64,000 bases of DNA from Pseudoxanthomonas suwonensis 11-1 (GTDB lineage Bacteria; Pseudomonadota; Gammaproteobacteria; Xanthomonadales; Xanthomonadaceae). The position numbers and the translations under genes are program-made. The notes beneath the pieces are model-generated. The model saw only the letters and a list, made by a program, of their open reading frames with translations. It made no database searches and was not told the origin of the DNA. The stretch is taken from assembly GCF_000185965.1 (NCBI RefSeq), contig NC_014924.1, positions 620,001-684,000 of the forward strand. The letters are read 5' to 3'. Positions within the stretch are counted from its first letter, which is position 1, and each line of letters starts with the position of its first letter. Below, one piece after another: positions 1 to 9,402 of the stretch.

Positions 1-1252
1 CGGCGGTGGCGATCGCGTCGGCCACGCCGTCCAGGTCGTGTGGATTGACCAGCAGCGCCTCCTTCATTTCCTGCGCGGCGCCGGCCAGCAGCGACAGCAC
101 CAGCACGCCGGGATTCTCCGGGTCCTGCGAGGCGACGTATTCCTTGGCGACCAGGTTCATGCCGTCGCGCAATGGCGTGACCAGGCCCACGCGCGCGGTG
201 CGGTAGAAGCCGGTCAGGGTGGAATGCGGGAAGTTGCGGTTGACGTAGCGCAGCGGCGTCCAGTTGGGCGCGGCGTGGCCGCCGTTGATGTGCCCGGCGA
301 TCTGCTCCAGCTGGCTGCGCAGGATGCGGTACTCGCTGACGTCCGCGCGCGACAGCGGCGCGATCTGCAGGTAGGTCAGGGTGCCCTTCTGGTCCGGATG
401 GCGTTCGAGGTAGCGCTCGAAGCCATGGAAACGCTCGGGCAGGCCCTTGGAATAGTCCAGCCGGTCCACGCCGATGGCCAGCAGCCGGTCTTCCAGGCTG
501 GTGCGCAGGCTGCGCACCGTCGGCTTGCTAGCCGCGGCCGCAGCCTGGCGCGCGATCTCCGGGGTGTCGATGCTGATCGGGAAGGCGCCGGTGCGGAACT
601 GGCGTCCGCCGGGTGCCTCGAGGATGCCCGGAGCGACGATCCTGCCGCCGCCGTACAGGCGCACGTAGGAGTGGAAGCGGTCGTTGTCGCGCTGCGTCTG
701 GAAGCCGAGCAGGTCGTAGGCGTACAGTGGCGAGAACAGGCGCTGGTGGTCGGGCACGGCCATCATCAGGTCGGCCGAGGGCACCGGCACGTGCAGGTAG
801 AAGCCGATCCGGCAGCCGACCCCGCGCTCGCGCAGCAGCGCGCCCAGCGGGATCAGGTGGTAGTCGTGCACCCAGACCGTGTCGTCGTCGCGTAGCATCG
901 GCGCCAGGCGGTCGGCGAACATGGCGTTGACCCGGCGGTAGCCTTCGCGGGTGCCACGGTCGTAGTCGACCAGGTCCAGGCGGAAGTGCAGCAGCGGCCA
1001 CAGCGCGCGGTTGGCGAAGCCGTTGTAGTAGGCGTCCAGGTCGGCGCGGTTGAGGTCCATGGTCACGTAGCGGATGCCGTCGGCCTCCTGCTCGTGGATC
1101 TCGCCGCTGTTGCCGCGGACGGTCTTGCCGCTCCAGCCGAACCACATGCCGCCACGCTCGGACAGTGCCGCCTGCAGGGCCACCGCCAGGCCGCCGGCGC
1201 GGTTCTCGCCGGGGACGGCGACGCGGTTGGATACGACGACCAGACGACTCAT
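1..1252 (-). CDS. otsA: alpha,alpha-trehalose-phosphate synthase OtsA (partial, C-terminus outside window)
   Basis: Cytoplasmic GT20 glycosyltransferase that joins UDP-glucose to glucose-6-phosphate, giving trehalose-6-phosphate for OtsB. About 417 residues are inside the window; the family is usually 450-480, so the last few dozen residues lie beyond base 1. Seen: glycine loop GGLA at residues 20-23, HDYHL at 129-133, DRLDYSKG at 263-270 and RDGMNL at 362-366, all classical OtsA active-site segments. The ATG shares bases with the TGA of the GH15 gene upstream (ATGA at 1249-1252), so the two are translationally coupled. It is the last visible gene of otsB-GH15-otsA. Function is firm; only the missing end is unknown. 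Confidence 0.96.
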   Translation of the reverse strand, partial: MSRLVVVSNRVAVPGENRAGGLAVALQAALSERGGMWFGWSGKTVRGNSGEIHEQEADGIRYVTMDLNRADLDAYYNGFANRALWPLLHFRLDLVDYDRGTREGYRRVNAMFADRLAPMLRDDDTVWVHDYHLIPLGALLRERGVGCRIGFYLHVPVPSADLMMAVPDHQRLFSPLYAYDLLGFQTQRDNDRFHSYVRLYGGGRIVAPGILEAPGGRQFRTGAFPISIDTPEIARQAAAAASKPTVRSLRTSLEDRLLAIGVDRLDYSKGLPERFHGFERYLERHPDQKGTLTYLQIAPLSRADVSEYRILRSQLEQIAGHINGGHAAPNWTPLRYVNRNFPHSTLTGFYRTARVGLVTPLRDGMNLVAKEYVASQDPENPGVLVLSLLAGAAQEMKEALLVNPHDLDGVADAIATA

Positions 1253-3042
1253 GAGGCCTCCTGCCAGGAACGTGACAGCCGCATCGCGGCGATGATCAGG
1301 CCCACGTGCGAGTAGGTCTGCGGGAAGTTGCCCCAGCCCTCGCCGTCCTCGAAGGCCATGTCCTCCGAGAGCAGGCCGAGGTGGTTGCGATGCGACAGCA
1401 CCCGCTCGAACAGCTCGCGTGCCTCGTCCATGCGCCCGATCGCCGCCAGCGCGTCGATGTACCAGAAGGTGCAGATGGTGAAGCTGGTCTCGGGCGCGCC
1501 GAAGTCGTCCGGGGCGACGTAGCGGAACACGCCGTCTCCATGGCGCAGCTCGCGGCCGATGGCCTCCACGGTGGCCACGTAGCGCGGGTCGTGCGCATCG
1601 ACGAAGCCGATGTCTGCCAGCAGCAGCAGCGAGGCATCGAGGTAGTCGCTCTGGAACGAGGCGCTGAAGTGGTTGGCGTCCGGGCGCCACGCGCGGTCCA
1701 GGGTGACCTTGCGGATGGTGTTGGCGCGCAGCCGCCAGTAGTCGACCCGCTCCTGCAGGCCGAGCTGCGTGGCGATCTTGGCCAGGCGGTCGCAGGCGGC
1801 CCAGCACATGGCCGCGGTGTAGGTGTGCACCTCGGCGCGGCCGCGGAACTCCCACAGCCCGGCATCGGGCACGTCGTACAGGGCGAACGCGCGCTCGCCC
1901 AGCGGCTCCAGGCGAGCGAAGGTGTCCTCGTCGCCCGGGTCGGCCAGGCGCTGGTCGAAGAACAGCTGGGTCGAGGCCAGGACCACGCTGCCATAGACGT
2001 CGTGCTGCTTCTGGATCCAGGCCAGGTTGCCGCGCCGCACCGGGCCCATGCCACGGTAGCCGGCCAGCGAAGGCACCTCGACCTCGTCCAGCCGGTCCTC
2101 GAAGCCGATGCCGTACAGCGGCTGCAGGCTGCCGTCGTGGCTGGCGAGGTTGAAGATGTAGCGCAGGAACTCCTCCATGGTGCGGGTCGCGCCCAGGCGG
2201 TTGAGCGAGCGCACCACGAAGGCCGCGTCGCGCAGCCAGCAGTAGCGGTAGTCCCAGTTGCGCGCGCTGCCTGGCGCCTCCGGGACGGAGGTGGTCATGG
2301 CCGCGATGATCGCGCCGCTGTCCTCGTACTGGCACAGCTTGAGGGTGATCGCGCTGCGGATCACCGCCTCCTGCCATTCCAGCGGGATGGACAGGTAGCG
2401 CACCCACTCGAACCAGTACTCGCGGGTGCGGGTCAGGGCCTCGTCCACGTAGCCGGTGAGCGAGCGGCCCATGGGTTCGTCCGGGCCGAGCACCAGGTGC
2501 ATGCGGTGGCTCAGCACGAACGGCAGGCCGTCGCGCACGAAGCGGATCGGCACGTCGGTGCTCAGGCGCAGGGTGAAGTGCGGCAGCAGCCAGCGCATGT
2601 GGTTGCTGCCCCAGGTCGACTCGGGCACGCGCGCGCCCCAGTCGGCAAGCGGGCGCAGCCGCACGCGGATGCGCGGGTTGCCGGTCAGTGGCGTGATCCG
2701 GCGGATGATCGACACCGGGCGGTAGAGGCGCCCGTTCTGGCGCCAGCGCGGGGCGAAGTCGACGATCTCCAGCGATCCGCCGCGGCTGTCATGGAGGGTA
2801 GTGCGCAGGATCGCGGTGTTGTTGTCGTAGCGCTGCTCGGAGCGCTCGAAGTCCTCCAGCTCGATCGAGAAATCGCCACCCTCCTGCTCGCAGGGCGAGA
2901 GCAGGGCGCAGAACGCTGGATCGCCATCGAAGGCCGGCAGGCAGCTCCATACCACCCGCGCGCGCTTGTCGACCAGCGCCCCGAAGCTGCCGTTGCCGAT
3001 CACGCCAAGCTCGAGGTTGGCCTCGTGTACGTTGATATCCAT
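1249..3042 (-). CDS. glycoside hydrolase family 15 protein (trehalase/glucoamylase-like)
   Basis: 597-residue cytoplasmic GH15 enzyme without signal peptide. GH15 members are inverting alpha-glucosidases; bacterial ones of this shape act as glucoamylases or as trehalases. Seen: N-terminal beta-rich domain (residues 1-220), then the (alpha/alpha)6 barrel with NWDYRYCWLRDAAF near 263-276, LWEFRGRAEVHTYT near 400 (candidate general acid Glu) and LLSED followed by GNFPQTYSH near 557-575 (candidate general base Glu). It lies between otsB (30 nt gap) and otsA (4-nt overlap), so it is co-expressed with trehalose synthesis. A role in trimming trehalose or a maltodextrin is inferred; the substrate cannot be read from sequence. 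Confidence 0.93.
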   Translation of the reverse strand: MDINVHEANLELGVIGNGSFGALVDKRARVVWSCLPAFDGDPAFCALLSPCEQEGGDFSIELEDFERSEQRYDNNTAILRTTLHDSRGGSLEIVDFAPRWRQNGRLYRPVSIIRRITPLTGNPRIRVRLRPLADWGARVPESTWGSNHMRWLLPHFTLRLSTDVPIRFVRDGLPFVLSHRMHLVLGPDEPMGRSLTGYVDEALTRTREYWFEWVRYLSIPLEWQEAVIRSAITLKLCQYEDSGAIIAAMTTSVPEAPGSARNWDYRYCWLRDAAFVVRSLNRLGATRTMEEFLRYIFNLASHDGSLQPLYGIGFEDRLDEVEVPSLAGYRGMGPVRRGNLAWIQKQHDVYGSVVLASTQLFFDQRLADPGDEDTFARLEPLGERAFALYDVPDAGLWEFRGRAEVHTYTAAMCWAACDRLAKIATQLGLQERVDYWRLRANTIRKVTLDRAWRPDANHFSASFQSDYLDASLLLLADIGFVDAHDPRYVATVEAIGRELRHGDGVFRYVAPDDFGAPETSFTICTFWYIDALAAIGRMDEARELFERVLSHRNHLGLLSEDMAFEDGEGWGNFPQTYSHVGLIIAAMRLSRSWQEAS

Positions 3043-3072
3043 TCCAGGTCCCGTGGTTCTGCGGCGGCTGGG

Positions 3073-3846
3073 CTACCGCGGGTTGACCTCCCTTTGTGCC
3101 GCATTGGCGATGAGCCAGGCGTGCACGTCGCGGGTGCCGGGCAGGGCGTAGTTGGCCACGCTCGGTTCCCGCTCCCCGACCAGCACGCTCCAGCCGCCCG
3201 CGCGGTTGGCCGCGGCGAAGCCGTATTCGTCGGTCAGGTCGTCGCCGATGAACACCGGTACCCGCCCGCGGAACGCGGGCTGGGCCATCATCCGTTCCAC
3301 CGCCTGGCCCTTGTCGCTGCTGGCCGGCACGAACTCGACGACATGGTCGCCCGGCTGCAGGCGGTAGCCGGGCAGGCGTTCGATGTAGCCACGCGCGAAG
3401 CTCGCCACCTCCGCGCCAAATTCCGGCGCGGCGCGCCAGTGCAGGGCCAGGCTGACGCCCTTGTCCTCCACCAGTACGCCCGGCCGCGCCGCGGCCAGCT
3501 GCACCGCCTCGCGGTGCAGGTCATGCAGCAGGGCGGAAGTGTCCTTCGGGATATCGGCCGCGGCTTCGGCGCCGTGGCGGAATTCGTGTCCATGCAGGCC
3601 GGCCGCGGGCAGGCGCAGCGGCGCGAACAGCGCATCGAGCTGGACCAGCGGGCGCCCGCTCACCAGCGCGACCGCGCCATGCAGGCGCCGACCGAGCTGG
3701 CCGATCGCCTCGCGCACGTCGGGCAGCAGGTGGACCGCGGCGGGGTCCTCCTGGAACTCCACCAGCGTACCGTCGACGTCGAGGAAGAGGGCACAGTCGT
3801 CGCCGAGCGGCGGCGGTGATGGACGGGATTTCGTCTCGTCGACCAT
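3073..3846 (-). CDS. otsB: trehalose-6-phosphate phosphatase OtsB
   Basis: HAD-superfamily phosphatase that removes the phosphate from trehalose-6-phosphate. The HAD nucleophile motif DVDGTL lies about 24 residues from the chosen start, followed by SGRP (motif II region) and IGDDLTDEYGF near the C-terminus (acidic motif). Length is 257 residues, close to the 266 of E. coli OtsB. An in-frame ATG five codons upstream (3861) is equally possible; 3846 was chosen because it gives the usual short lead before the HAD motif. First gene of the otsB-GH15-otsA operon. Upstream, 3876-3905 has a 7-bp stem that may end the neighbouring receptor transcript. Confidence 0.95.
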   Translation of the reverse strand: MVDETKSRPSPPPLGDDCALFLDVDGTLVEFQEDPAAVHLLPDVREAIGQLGRRLHGAVALVSGRPLVQLDALFAPLRLPAAGLHGHEFRHGAEAAADIPKDTSALLHDLHREAVQLAAARPGVLVEDKGVSLALHWRAAPEFGAEVASFARGYIERLPGYRLQPGDHVVEFVPASSDKGQAVERMMAQPAFRGRVPVFIGDDLTDEYGFAAANRAGGWSVLVGEREPSVANYALPGTRDVHAWLIANAAQREVNPR

Positions 3847-3924
3847 GCCCCCATTGTGCACGATGGGGCCGTGAGGGACAGGTCGGCACCATGCGCGGCC
3901 TGTCCTTCCATGGTCGCGGGCCCG

Positions 3925-6354
3925 TCAGAACGCGTAGCGCACGCGCCCGTACAGGTAGCGGCCGTTGCTGCCCAGCGGCGACAGCACGTCGTAGGGCAGG
4001 TTGCCGAAATAGTGGATGTCCTCGTTCGAGCGGTCCGGGTACTCGTCGGTGAGGTTGGTCCCGCCCACGGCCACGCTCCAGCGCGGGTTGAGCGCGTAGC
4101 CGACCTCGGCATCGAGCTGCCATTCGGCACCGTAGCGCTGCTCCGGTTCGAAGCCGCCGCCGAAGTTGAACACGCGCTTGGCGCTGCCATGGCGCTGCAG
4201 CCGGGCAAGCAGGTCCCAGCGGCTGCCGGACCAGCCGGCGCTGAGCAGGGCACGGGTGCGTGGCGCGGCATCGGTGAGCGTATTGCTCTCCTCGACCCCG
4301 AACAGCACGTAGCCCGGATCCAGCGCCGCCAGCTGCGGCGGCGTGGCGACGATGTCCTCCAGCTCGGTCTTCGCATGGCTCCAGGCGGCGGTCAGCAGCA
4401 GGCGGCCGCCGGCCAGCTCGTCGCGCCAGTTGCCGACCAGCTCGGCGCCGCGGGTGCGGGTGTCGGCGGCGTTGACGAAGAACTGCGCGCTCTCCAGCGG
4501 GGCCACGTCGAAGTTCGCGTCGACGAACGCGTGCAGCGCATCGCCGGTGATGGACTCGGACAGGGCGATGCGGTCGTCGATGCTGATCTGGAACAGGTCC
4601 AGCGAGAGATCAAAGCGCTCGCCAATGCGCGCGGTCAGGCCCAGGCCGAGGTTGAGCGACTCCTCCGGATCCAGGTCGCGTGCACCAAGCGCGCGGGCGA
4701 TCGGGTTGTTCACCGACAGCAGGCGGCCCTGCACGATCTGGCCGGCGGCGTTGTAACCGGTGCTGGTGGACTCGAACCCCACCTGTGCCAGCGAGGGCGC
4801 GCGGAAGTTGCTGGAGACCGCGCCGCGCACGGCCAGGTCCGGGGTGAAGGCCCAGCGCGCGGCGAGCTTGCCGGTGAACTGGCCGCCGAAGTCCTGGTAG
4901 TGCTCGTAGCGCGCGCTGAGGTCGGTGCTGAAGGCCTCGCCGAAGCTGGAGGACAGGGCGGCGTAGGCGCTGGCCACGTCGCGGGACAGGTCGGCCTCGT
5001 CCTGCGGAGTCAGGCCGCCGCCGGCCTGGGCGCCAGCCGGCCGGCCGGCATACGGGCCGACCGCGTGGCTGGCCGGGTCGCCGGCGCCGGTCTGGTAGCG
5101 CTCGGCCCGGAATTCGGCGCCCAGCGCCAGCACGTGGTCCGAACCGGCGCTGGCGAAGCCGCGGCTGAAGTCGAGGTTGGCCAGGGTCTGGGCGAAACGG
5201 TAGTCGCCGGTGCGGAAGTCCGTGGGGCTGGCCGGGCCCAGCGAGGCATTGAGTGAGTCGCGCAGGCGGAAGGTGAAGTCGTTGGCGCCGTGGTCGATGC
5301 TGGCGTCGTAGTCCCAGCCGCCGACCTGGCCGCGCACGCCCGCGACCAGGGCCACGTCCAGGTTCTCGCCCACCGACACCGGGCGGTAGCCGTCCGGATA
5401 GACCTCGGGCCAGTTGGCCTCGCCTTCCGGGTAGCGGTAGTAGTTGGCGCCCTCGGTATCGCGCTGGTGCCAGGTGCCGAAGCCGTACAGGGTGGCGCCG
5501 CCGGCCAGCGGCAGCTCGGCGTTGAACCAGCCGTCCAGCTGCTTCGACTCGCCATCGCCGAGGTGGTAGTTGCGGCGGCCCTGCACCGCGAGGTTGGCCG
5601 GGGTCTGGTCCCAGGGCGGGACCTGGTCGAAGCCGGCGCGGTTGGTCGCGTTGCGTTCCTGGTAGCCGGCGCCGACGCGCAGGAAGCCGCCGTCGCCCAG
5701 CGCGGTGCCGACATGGCCGTTGGCATGCGCGGTCTGGCCGTCGGTGAGGGTGCGCCCGATCGGCTCCAGCTCGGTGTGGTGCAGCCCGTAGCCGGCCTCC
5801 AGCGCGCCGCCCTCGGCGCCGCCGGCGAGGATGATGTTGACCACGCCGGCCACCGCATCCGATCCGTACTGCGCGCCAGCGCCGTCGCGCAGCACCTCGA
5901 TCCGTGCCACCGCGCCGACCGGGATCGCGTTGAAGTCCACCGGCGTGGTACCGCGACCGATCTTGGAGCCGGTGGTCACCAGCGCACTGGTGTGGCGGCG
6001 GCGGCCATTGACCAGCACCAGCACCTGGTCGGGCGAGAGCCCGCGTAGCTGGGCGGCGCGCACATGATCCGCGCCGCCGGAGTTGGACTGGCGCGGAAAG
6101 TTGAACGAGGGCAGCAGCGCCTGCAGGGCGCTGCCCAGCTCGCCAGCCGGGCCGGCGGCACGGCGCAGGTCCTCGGCGGTGAGCACATCCACCGGCGAGG
6201 TCGACTCCAGCGCGGTGCGGTCGCTGGCGCGGGTGCCGGTGACGATCACCTGGTCCAGGGTGGTGGTGGCCGGTTCGAAGGCCTGGGCGGCGGCGACCGC
6301 GGGCAGGGCGGCGGCCAGGGCGAGGGCAAGGCGGGAGCGGGCAGGGGCGGTCAT
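3925..6354 (-). CDS. TonB-dependent outer-membrane receptor
   Basis: Outer-membrane active transporter: N-terminal plug inside a 22-strand barrel, energised by TonB. From ATG 6354 it has 809 residues and a clean signal peptide (basic start, Ala/Leu core, cleavage near AAAQA). An ATG at 6387 would add 11 residues in front of the signal; 6354 has a GAGG sequence 8 nt upstream and is preferred. The TonB box region is DQVIVTGTR, the plug has LRGLSPDQVLVLVNGRRRH and DGAGAQYGSDAVAGVVN, and the protein ends in an aromatic residue (VRYAF) as barrel proteins do. It closely resembles the receptor at 19119-21521. Substrate unknown; no dedicated transporter is adjacent on the same strand. Confidence 0.92.
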   Translation of the reverse strand: MTAPARSRLALALAAALPAVAAAQAFEPATTTLDQVIVTGTRASDRTALESTSPVDVLTAEDLRRAAGPAGELGSALQALLPSFNFPRQSNSGGADHVRAAQLRGLSPDQVLVLVNGRRRHTSALVTTGSKIGRGTTPVDFNAIPVGAVARIEVLRDGAGAQYGSDAVAGVVNIILAGGAEGGALEAGYGLHHTELEPIGRTLTDGQTAHANGHVGTALGDGGFLRVGAGYQERNATNRAGFDQVPPWDQTPANLAVQGRRNYHLGDGESKQLDGWFNAELPLAGGATLYGFGTWHQRDTEGANYYRYPEGEANWPEVYPDGYRPVSVGENLDVALVAGVRGQVGGWDYDASIDHGANDFTFRLRDSLNASLGPASPTDFRTGDYRFAQTLANLDFSRGFASAGSDHVLALGAEFRAERYQTGAGDPASHAVGPYAGRPAGAQAGGGLTPQDEADLSRDVASAYAALSSSFGEAFSTDLSARYEHYQDFGGQFTGKLAARWAFTPDLAVRGAVSSNFRAPSLAQVGFESTSTGYNAAGQIVQGRLLSVNNPIARALGARDLDPEESLNLGLGLTARIGERFDLSLDLFQISIDDRIALSESITGDALHAFVDANFDVAPLESAQFFVNAADTRTRGAELVGNWRDELAGGRLLLTAAWSHAKTELEDIVATPPQLAALDPGYVLFGVEESNTLTDAAPRTRALLSAGWSGSRWDLLARLQRHGSAKRVFNFGGGFEPEQRYGAEWQLDAEVGYALNPRWSVAVGGTNLTDEYPDRSNEDIHYFGNLPYDVLSPLGSNGRYLYGRVRYAF

Positions 6355-6523
6355 CTGGCTGGCCTCGAAGTAAGTCTTTATATCCATCTCGATAGAGCGA
6401 TAGGATAGGGCCCCGTTTTCACGCTGGCGCAGGCGCCGTCGGAATCAGCACATGACGCCCGGTTATTTCCGTCGCAGCATGGGCCCCGACCACGCTTCGC
6501 CGCGCCCTGGTCCGGAGCCCGCC

Positions 6524-6997
6524 ATGCATCGCCGCCTTTCCTGCCTCGCGCTGCTGCTCGCCATGGCCCTGTCGGCCTGCGCCAGCGGCCCGCATCCGGC
6601 GGCCGCCACCACCGCCAGCCTGCAGGGCGACGAACTGCGCCCGGCGGCGGCCAGCGGCTGGCTCCGCAGCGAGCTGTATTTCGGCGTCGGCCGCGAGGAC
6701 GCGCCTTCCGACCGGCCCCAGGCCGACGCCATCGACGAGGCCGCCTGGCGCCGCTTCCTCGACCGCGAGGTCACCCCGCGCTTCCCCGACGGCCTGACCG
6801 TGCTCGACGGCTACGGCCAGTGGCTGTTCCGCGGCGAGCCCGGGCCGCACCGCCTGCGCAGCAAGGTGCTGGTGATCCTGCACGAGGACACGCCGCAGCG
6901 CCGCGCCGACATCGAGGCCATCCGCCTGGCCTGGAAGCAGGCCACCGGCCACCAGTCCGTCCTGTGGGCGCGCCAGCCCGCCGAGGTTTCCTTCTGA
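6524..6997 (+). CDS. DUF3574 lipoprotein
   Basis: 157-residue predicted lipoprotein of unknown function. The start is ATG 6524 (MHRRLSCLALLL), which gives a normal signal peptide ending in a lipobox-like LSAC; an upstream in-frame ATG at 6452 would bury this signal and is rejected. The mature part has the DUF3574-type core: SELYFGVGR, a central FLDREVTPRFPDGLTV segment and a final VLVILHEDTP followed by an amphipathic helix. It lies 64 nt before the receptor at 7062 and may be transcribed with it. DUF3574 proteins are often found near transport genes, but no activity is known. Confidence 0.8.
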   Translation: MHRRLSCLALLLAMALSACASGPHPAAATTASLQGDELRPAAASGWLRSELYFGVGREDAPSDRPQADAIDEAAWRRFLDREVTPRFPDGLTVLDGYGQWLFRGEPGPHRLRSKVLVILHEDTPQRRADIEAIRLAWKQATGHQSVLWARQPAEVSF

Positions 6998-7061
6998 GCC
7001 GGCGCCCGCCGGCCAGCCCGATGCACGACCGTCCCGCCTCCACCCCACGAGGAGCAACCCG

Positions 7062-9305
7062 ATGAACCCGTCGTACGTCCCGCAGGCCCGGCGCTCGCGC
7101 CTTGCCGTCGCCGTCGCCCTGCTGCTCGCCGTGCCGGCGCTGCAGGCCCAGGAAGCCGCCACCCTCGACGCGGTCGAGGTCACCGCCCAGCGCAAGGTCG
7201 AGAACATCCAGGACGTGCCGGTGTCGATCACCAGCGTCGATGCGGAGAAGCTCGAACTGTACGGCTCCGGCGGCGCCGACATCCGCTTCCTCTCCGCGCG
7301 CGTGCCCAGCCTCAACATCGAGTCCTCCTACGGCCGCGCCTTCCCGCGCTTCTACATCCGCGGCCTGGGCAATACCGACTTCGACCTCAACGCCTCGCAG
7401 CCGGTCTCGCTGGTGTACGACGAGGTGGTGCAGGAAAGCCCGCTGCTGAAGGGCTTCCCGCTGTTCGACCTGGAGCGGGTGGAAGTGCTGCGCGGCCCGC
7501 AGGGCACCCTGTTCGGGCGCAATACCCCGGCCGGCGTGGTCAAGTTCGAGTCGGCCAAGCCGTCGCAGGAATTCGGCGGCTACGCGAAGCTGGGCTACGG
7601 CAGCGACGACATGGTCAACTTCGAGGGCGCGGTCGGCGGTGCGCTCGGTCCGCGCTGGTCGGCGCGGCTTTCGGCCCTGTACCAGCGCCGCGACGATTCG
7701 GTGGACAACACCCTCGCCGGCGCGCCCAACGAAAGCTTCGAGGGCTACGACGAATCCGCGGTGCGGTTGCAGTTCCTGTACGAGGGCGATGCCTTCGAGG
7801 CGCTGCTCAACCTGCACCGGCGCGACCTCAACGGCACCGCGCGCCTGTTCCGCGGCAACATCATCCAGCCGGGCAGCAACAACCTGGTGCCGGGCTTCGA
7901 CCGCGACGAGGTCTCGCTGGACGGCGTGAACTTCTCCGACCTGGAGACCTGGGGCGCCAGCGCGCGCCTGCGCTGGGACTTCGACGGACTGGTGCTGCAT
8001 TCGATCACCGGCTACGAGACCGCCGAATCACTCAACCGCGGCGACATCGACGGCGGCTACGGCGCGGTGTTCCTGCCGGATTCCGGCCCGGGCGTGATCC
8101 CGTTCGCCTCCGAGTCGGCCGACGGCCTGCCGGACCACGAGCAGGTCACCCAGGAGTTCCGCCTGGAGTCGGACAACGACGGCCCGTTCAACTGGCAGGC
8201 CGGCCTGTTCTGGTACCGCGAGGACATCACCATCCACGGCTTCAACTACGACTCGCTGGCGCCGGGCAACCCGCAGGCCGGCTTCGCCGTGCAGCAGCAG
8301 GAGAACAAGGCCTGGGCAGTGTTCGCCTCGGGCGAATACCAGGCCACCGAGCGGCTGAAGCTGCGCGCCGGCCTGCGTTACACCCAGGACGAGAAGAAGT
8401 TCTCGGCCAGCGTCATCGAGGCGGCGCCGTTCGGTGCGCCGGTGGGCGGCCCGTACCGGGTGGACACCGATGCCAACGACGTCAGCTGGGACGCCAGCGC
8501 GGTGTACGCGCTCAACGACGACGTGAACCTGTACGCGCGCGTGGCCAAGGGCTTCCGCGCACCGTCCATCCAGGGCCGGCTGCTGTTCGCCGATCCGGGC
8601 GCGCCCAACGGCGGCGTGACCACTGCCGATTCGGAGGAGGTGATCTCGTGGGAGGCCGGCATCAAGGCCGACCTGTGGGACCGCCGCGCGCGCCTGGGCT
8701 TCAACCTGTTCCGCTACACCGTCGACGACCAGCAGATCATCGCCGTGGGCGGCGGCAGCAACATCGCCACCCTGCTCAACGCCGACCGCACCGTGGGCCA
8801 GGGTTTCGAGCTGGACCTGGAGGCCTACCTGGCCGACCAGCTGCTGGTCACCCTCGGTTCCAGCTACAACGACACCGAGATCCAGGACAGCAGCCTGGCG
8901 GTGGCGCCCTGCGCCGCGTGCACCGTGACCGATCCGCTGGATGGTTCCGGTCGCGCGCTGATCGACGGCAACCCGCTGCCGCAGGCGCCGGAGTGGGTGC
9001 ACAACCTGACCGCGCGCTACGGCGTGCCGCTGTCCAGCGGCGAGCTGTACTTCTACACCGACTGGGCCTACCGCAGCGAAGTGAACTTCTTCCTGTACGA
9101 GTCGCTGGAGTTCCGCGGCAAGTCCTCGCTGGAAGGCGGATTGCGCGTGGGCTACGCCTGGCAGCAGGGCGACCGCGAGGTGGCGCTGTTCGGCCGCAAC
9201 ATCACCGACCAGGTGCGCGTGGTCGGCGCGATCGACTTCAACAACCTCACCGGCTTCCTCAACGAGCCGCGGACCTGGGGCGTGGAGTTCCGCACCCGGT
9301 TCTGA
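7062..9305 (+). CDS. TonB-dependent receptor
   Basis: 747-residue outer-membrane receptor. ATG 7062 is preceded by CGAGGAGC, a good ribosome site. Seen: signal peptide ending in LQAQ, TonB-box-like LDAVEVTAQR, plug segments VPVSITSV, FYIRGLGNTD and RVEVLRGPQGTLFGRN with PAGVV, and a C-terminal barrel ending GVEFRTRF (terminal Phe). This plug type is found in many Xanthomonad and sphingomonad receptors, often for siderophores or small aromatic or sugar compounds. It is a different subfamily from the receptors at 3925 and 19119. A perfect 24-bp palindrome follows the stop, then an NCS2-like permease, which suggests outer- and inner-membrane uptake of the same compound. Substrate not assignable. 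Confidence 0.93.
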   Translation: MNPSYVPQARRSRLAVAVALLLAVPALQAQEAATLDAVEVTAQRKVENIQDVPVSITSVDAEKLELYGSGGADIRFLSARVPSLNIESSYGRAFPRFYIRGLGNTDFDLNASQPVSLVYDEVVQESPLLKGFPLFDLERVEVLRGPQGTLFGRNTPAGVVKFESAKPSQEFGGYAKLGYGSDDMVNFEGAVGGALGPRWSARLSALYQRRDDSVDNTLAGAPNESFEGYDESAVRLQFLYEGDAFEALLNLHRRDLNGTARLFRGNIIQPGSNNLVPGFDRDEVSLDGVNFSDLETWGASARLRWDFDGLVLHSITGYETAESLNRGDIDGGYGAVFLPDSGPGVIPFASESADGLPDHEQVTQEFRLESDNDGPFNWQAGLFWYREDITIHGFNYDSLAPGNPQAGFAVQQQENKAWAVFASGEYQATERLKLRAGLRYTQDEKKFSASVIEAAPFGAPVGGPYRVDTDANDVSWDASAVYALNDDVNLYARVAKGFRAPSIQGRLLFADPGAPNGGVTTADSEEVISWEAGIKADLWDRRARLGFNLFRYTVDDQQIIAVGGGSNIATLLNADRTVGQGFELDLEAYLADQLLVTLGSSYNDTEIQDSSLAVAPCAACTVTDPLDGSGRALIDGNPLPQAPEWVHNLTARYGVPLSSGELYFYTDWAYRSEVNFFLYESLEFRGKSSLEGGLRVGYAWQQGDREVALFGRNITDQVRVVGAIDFNNLTGFLNEPRTWGVEFRTRF

Positions 9306-9310
9306 TCCAG

Positions 9311-9334
9311 GGGACGGCGGCGCGCCGCCGTCCC
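9311..9334 (+). terminator. perfect 24-bp GC palindrome after the receptor gene
   Basis: Starting 5 nt after the stop codon, GGGACGGCGGCG is followed directly by its exact reverse complement. There is no T tract, so it may be a weak terminator or an mRNA 3' stabiliser. A second hairpin (GGGCCGG / CCGGCCC, 9351-9372) followed by GTTTCC lies before the permease gene. Confidence 0.55.
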
Positions 9335-9402
9335 GGCTTCGCCAACCCGCGGGCCGGACCCGGTGCCGGCCCGTTTCCTGTCACCCGGACCCAAGGCCAC
9401 CG

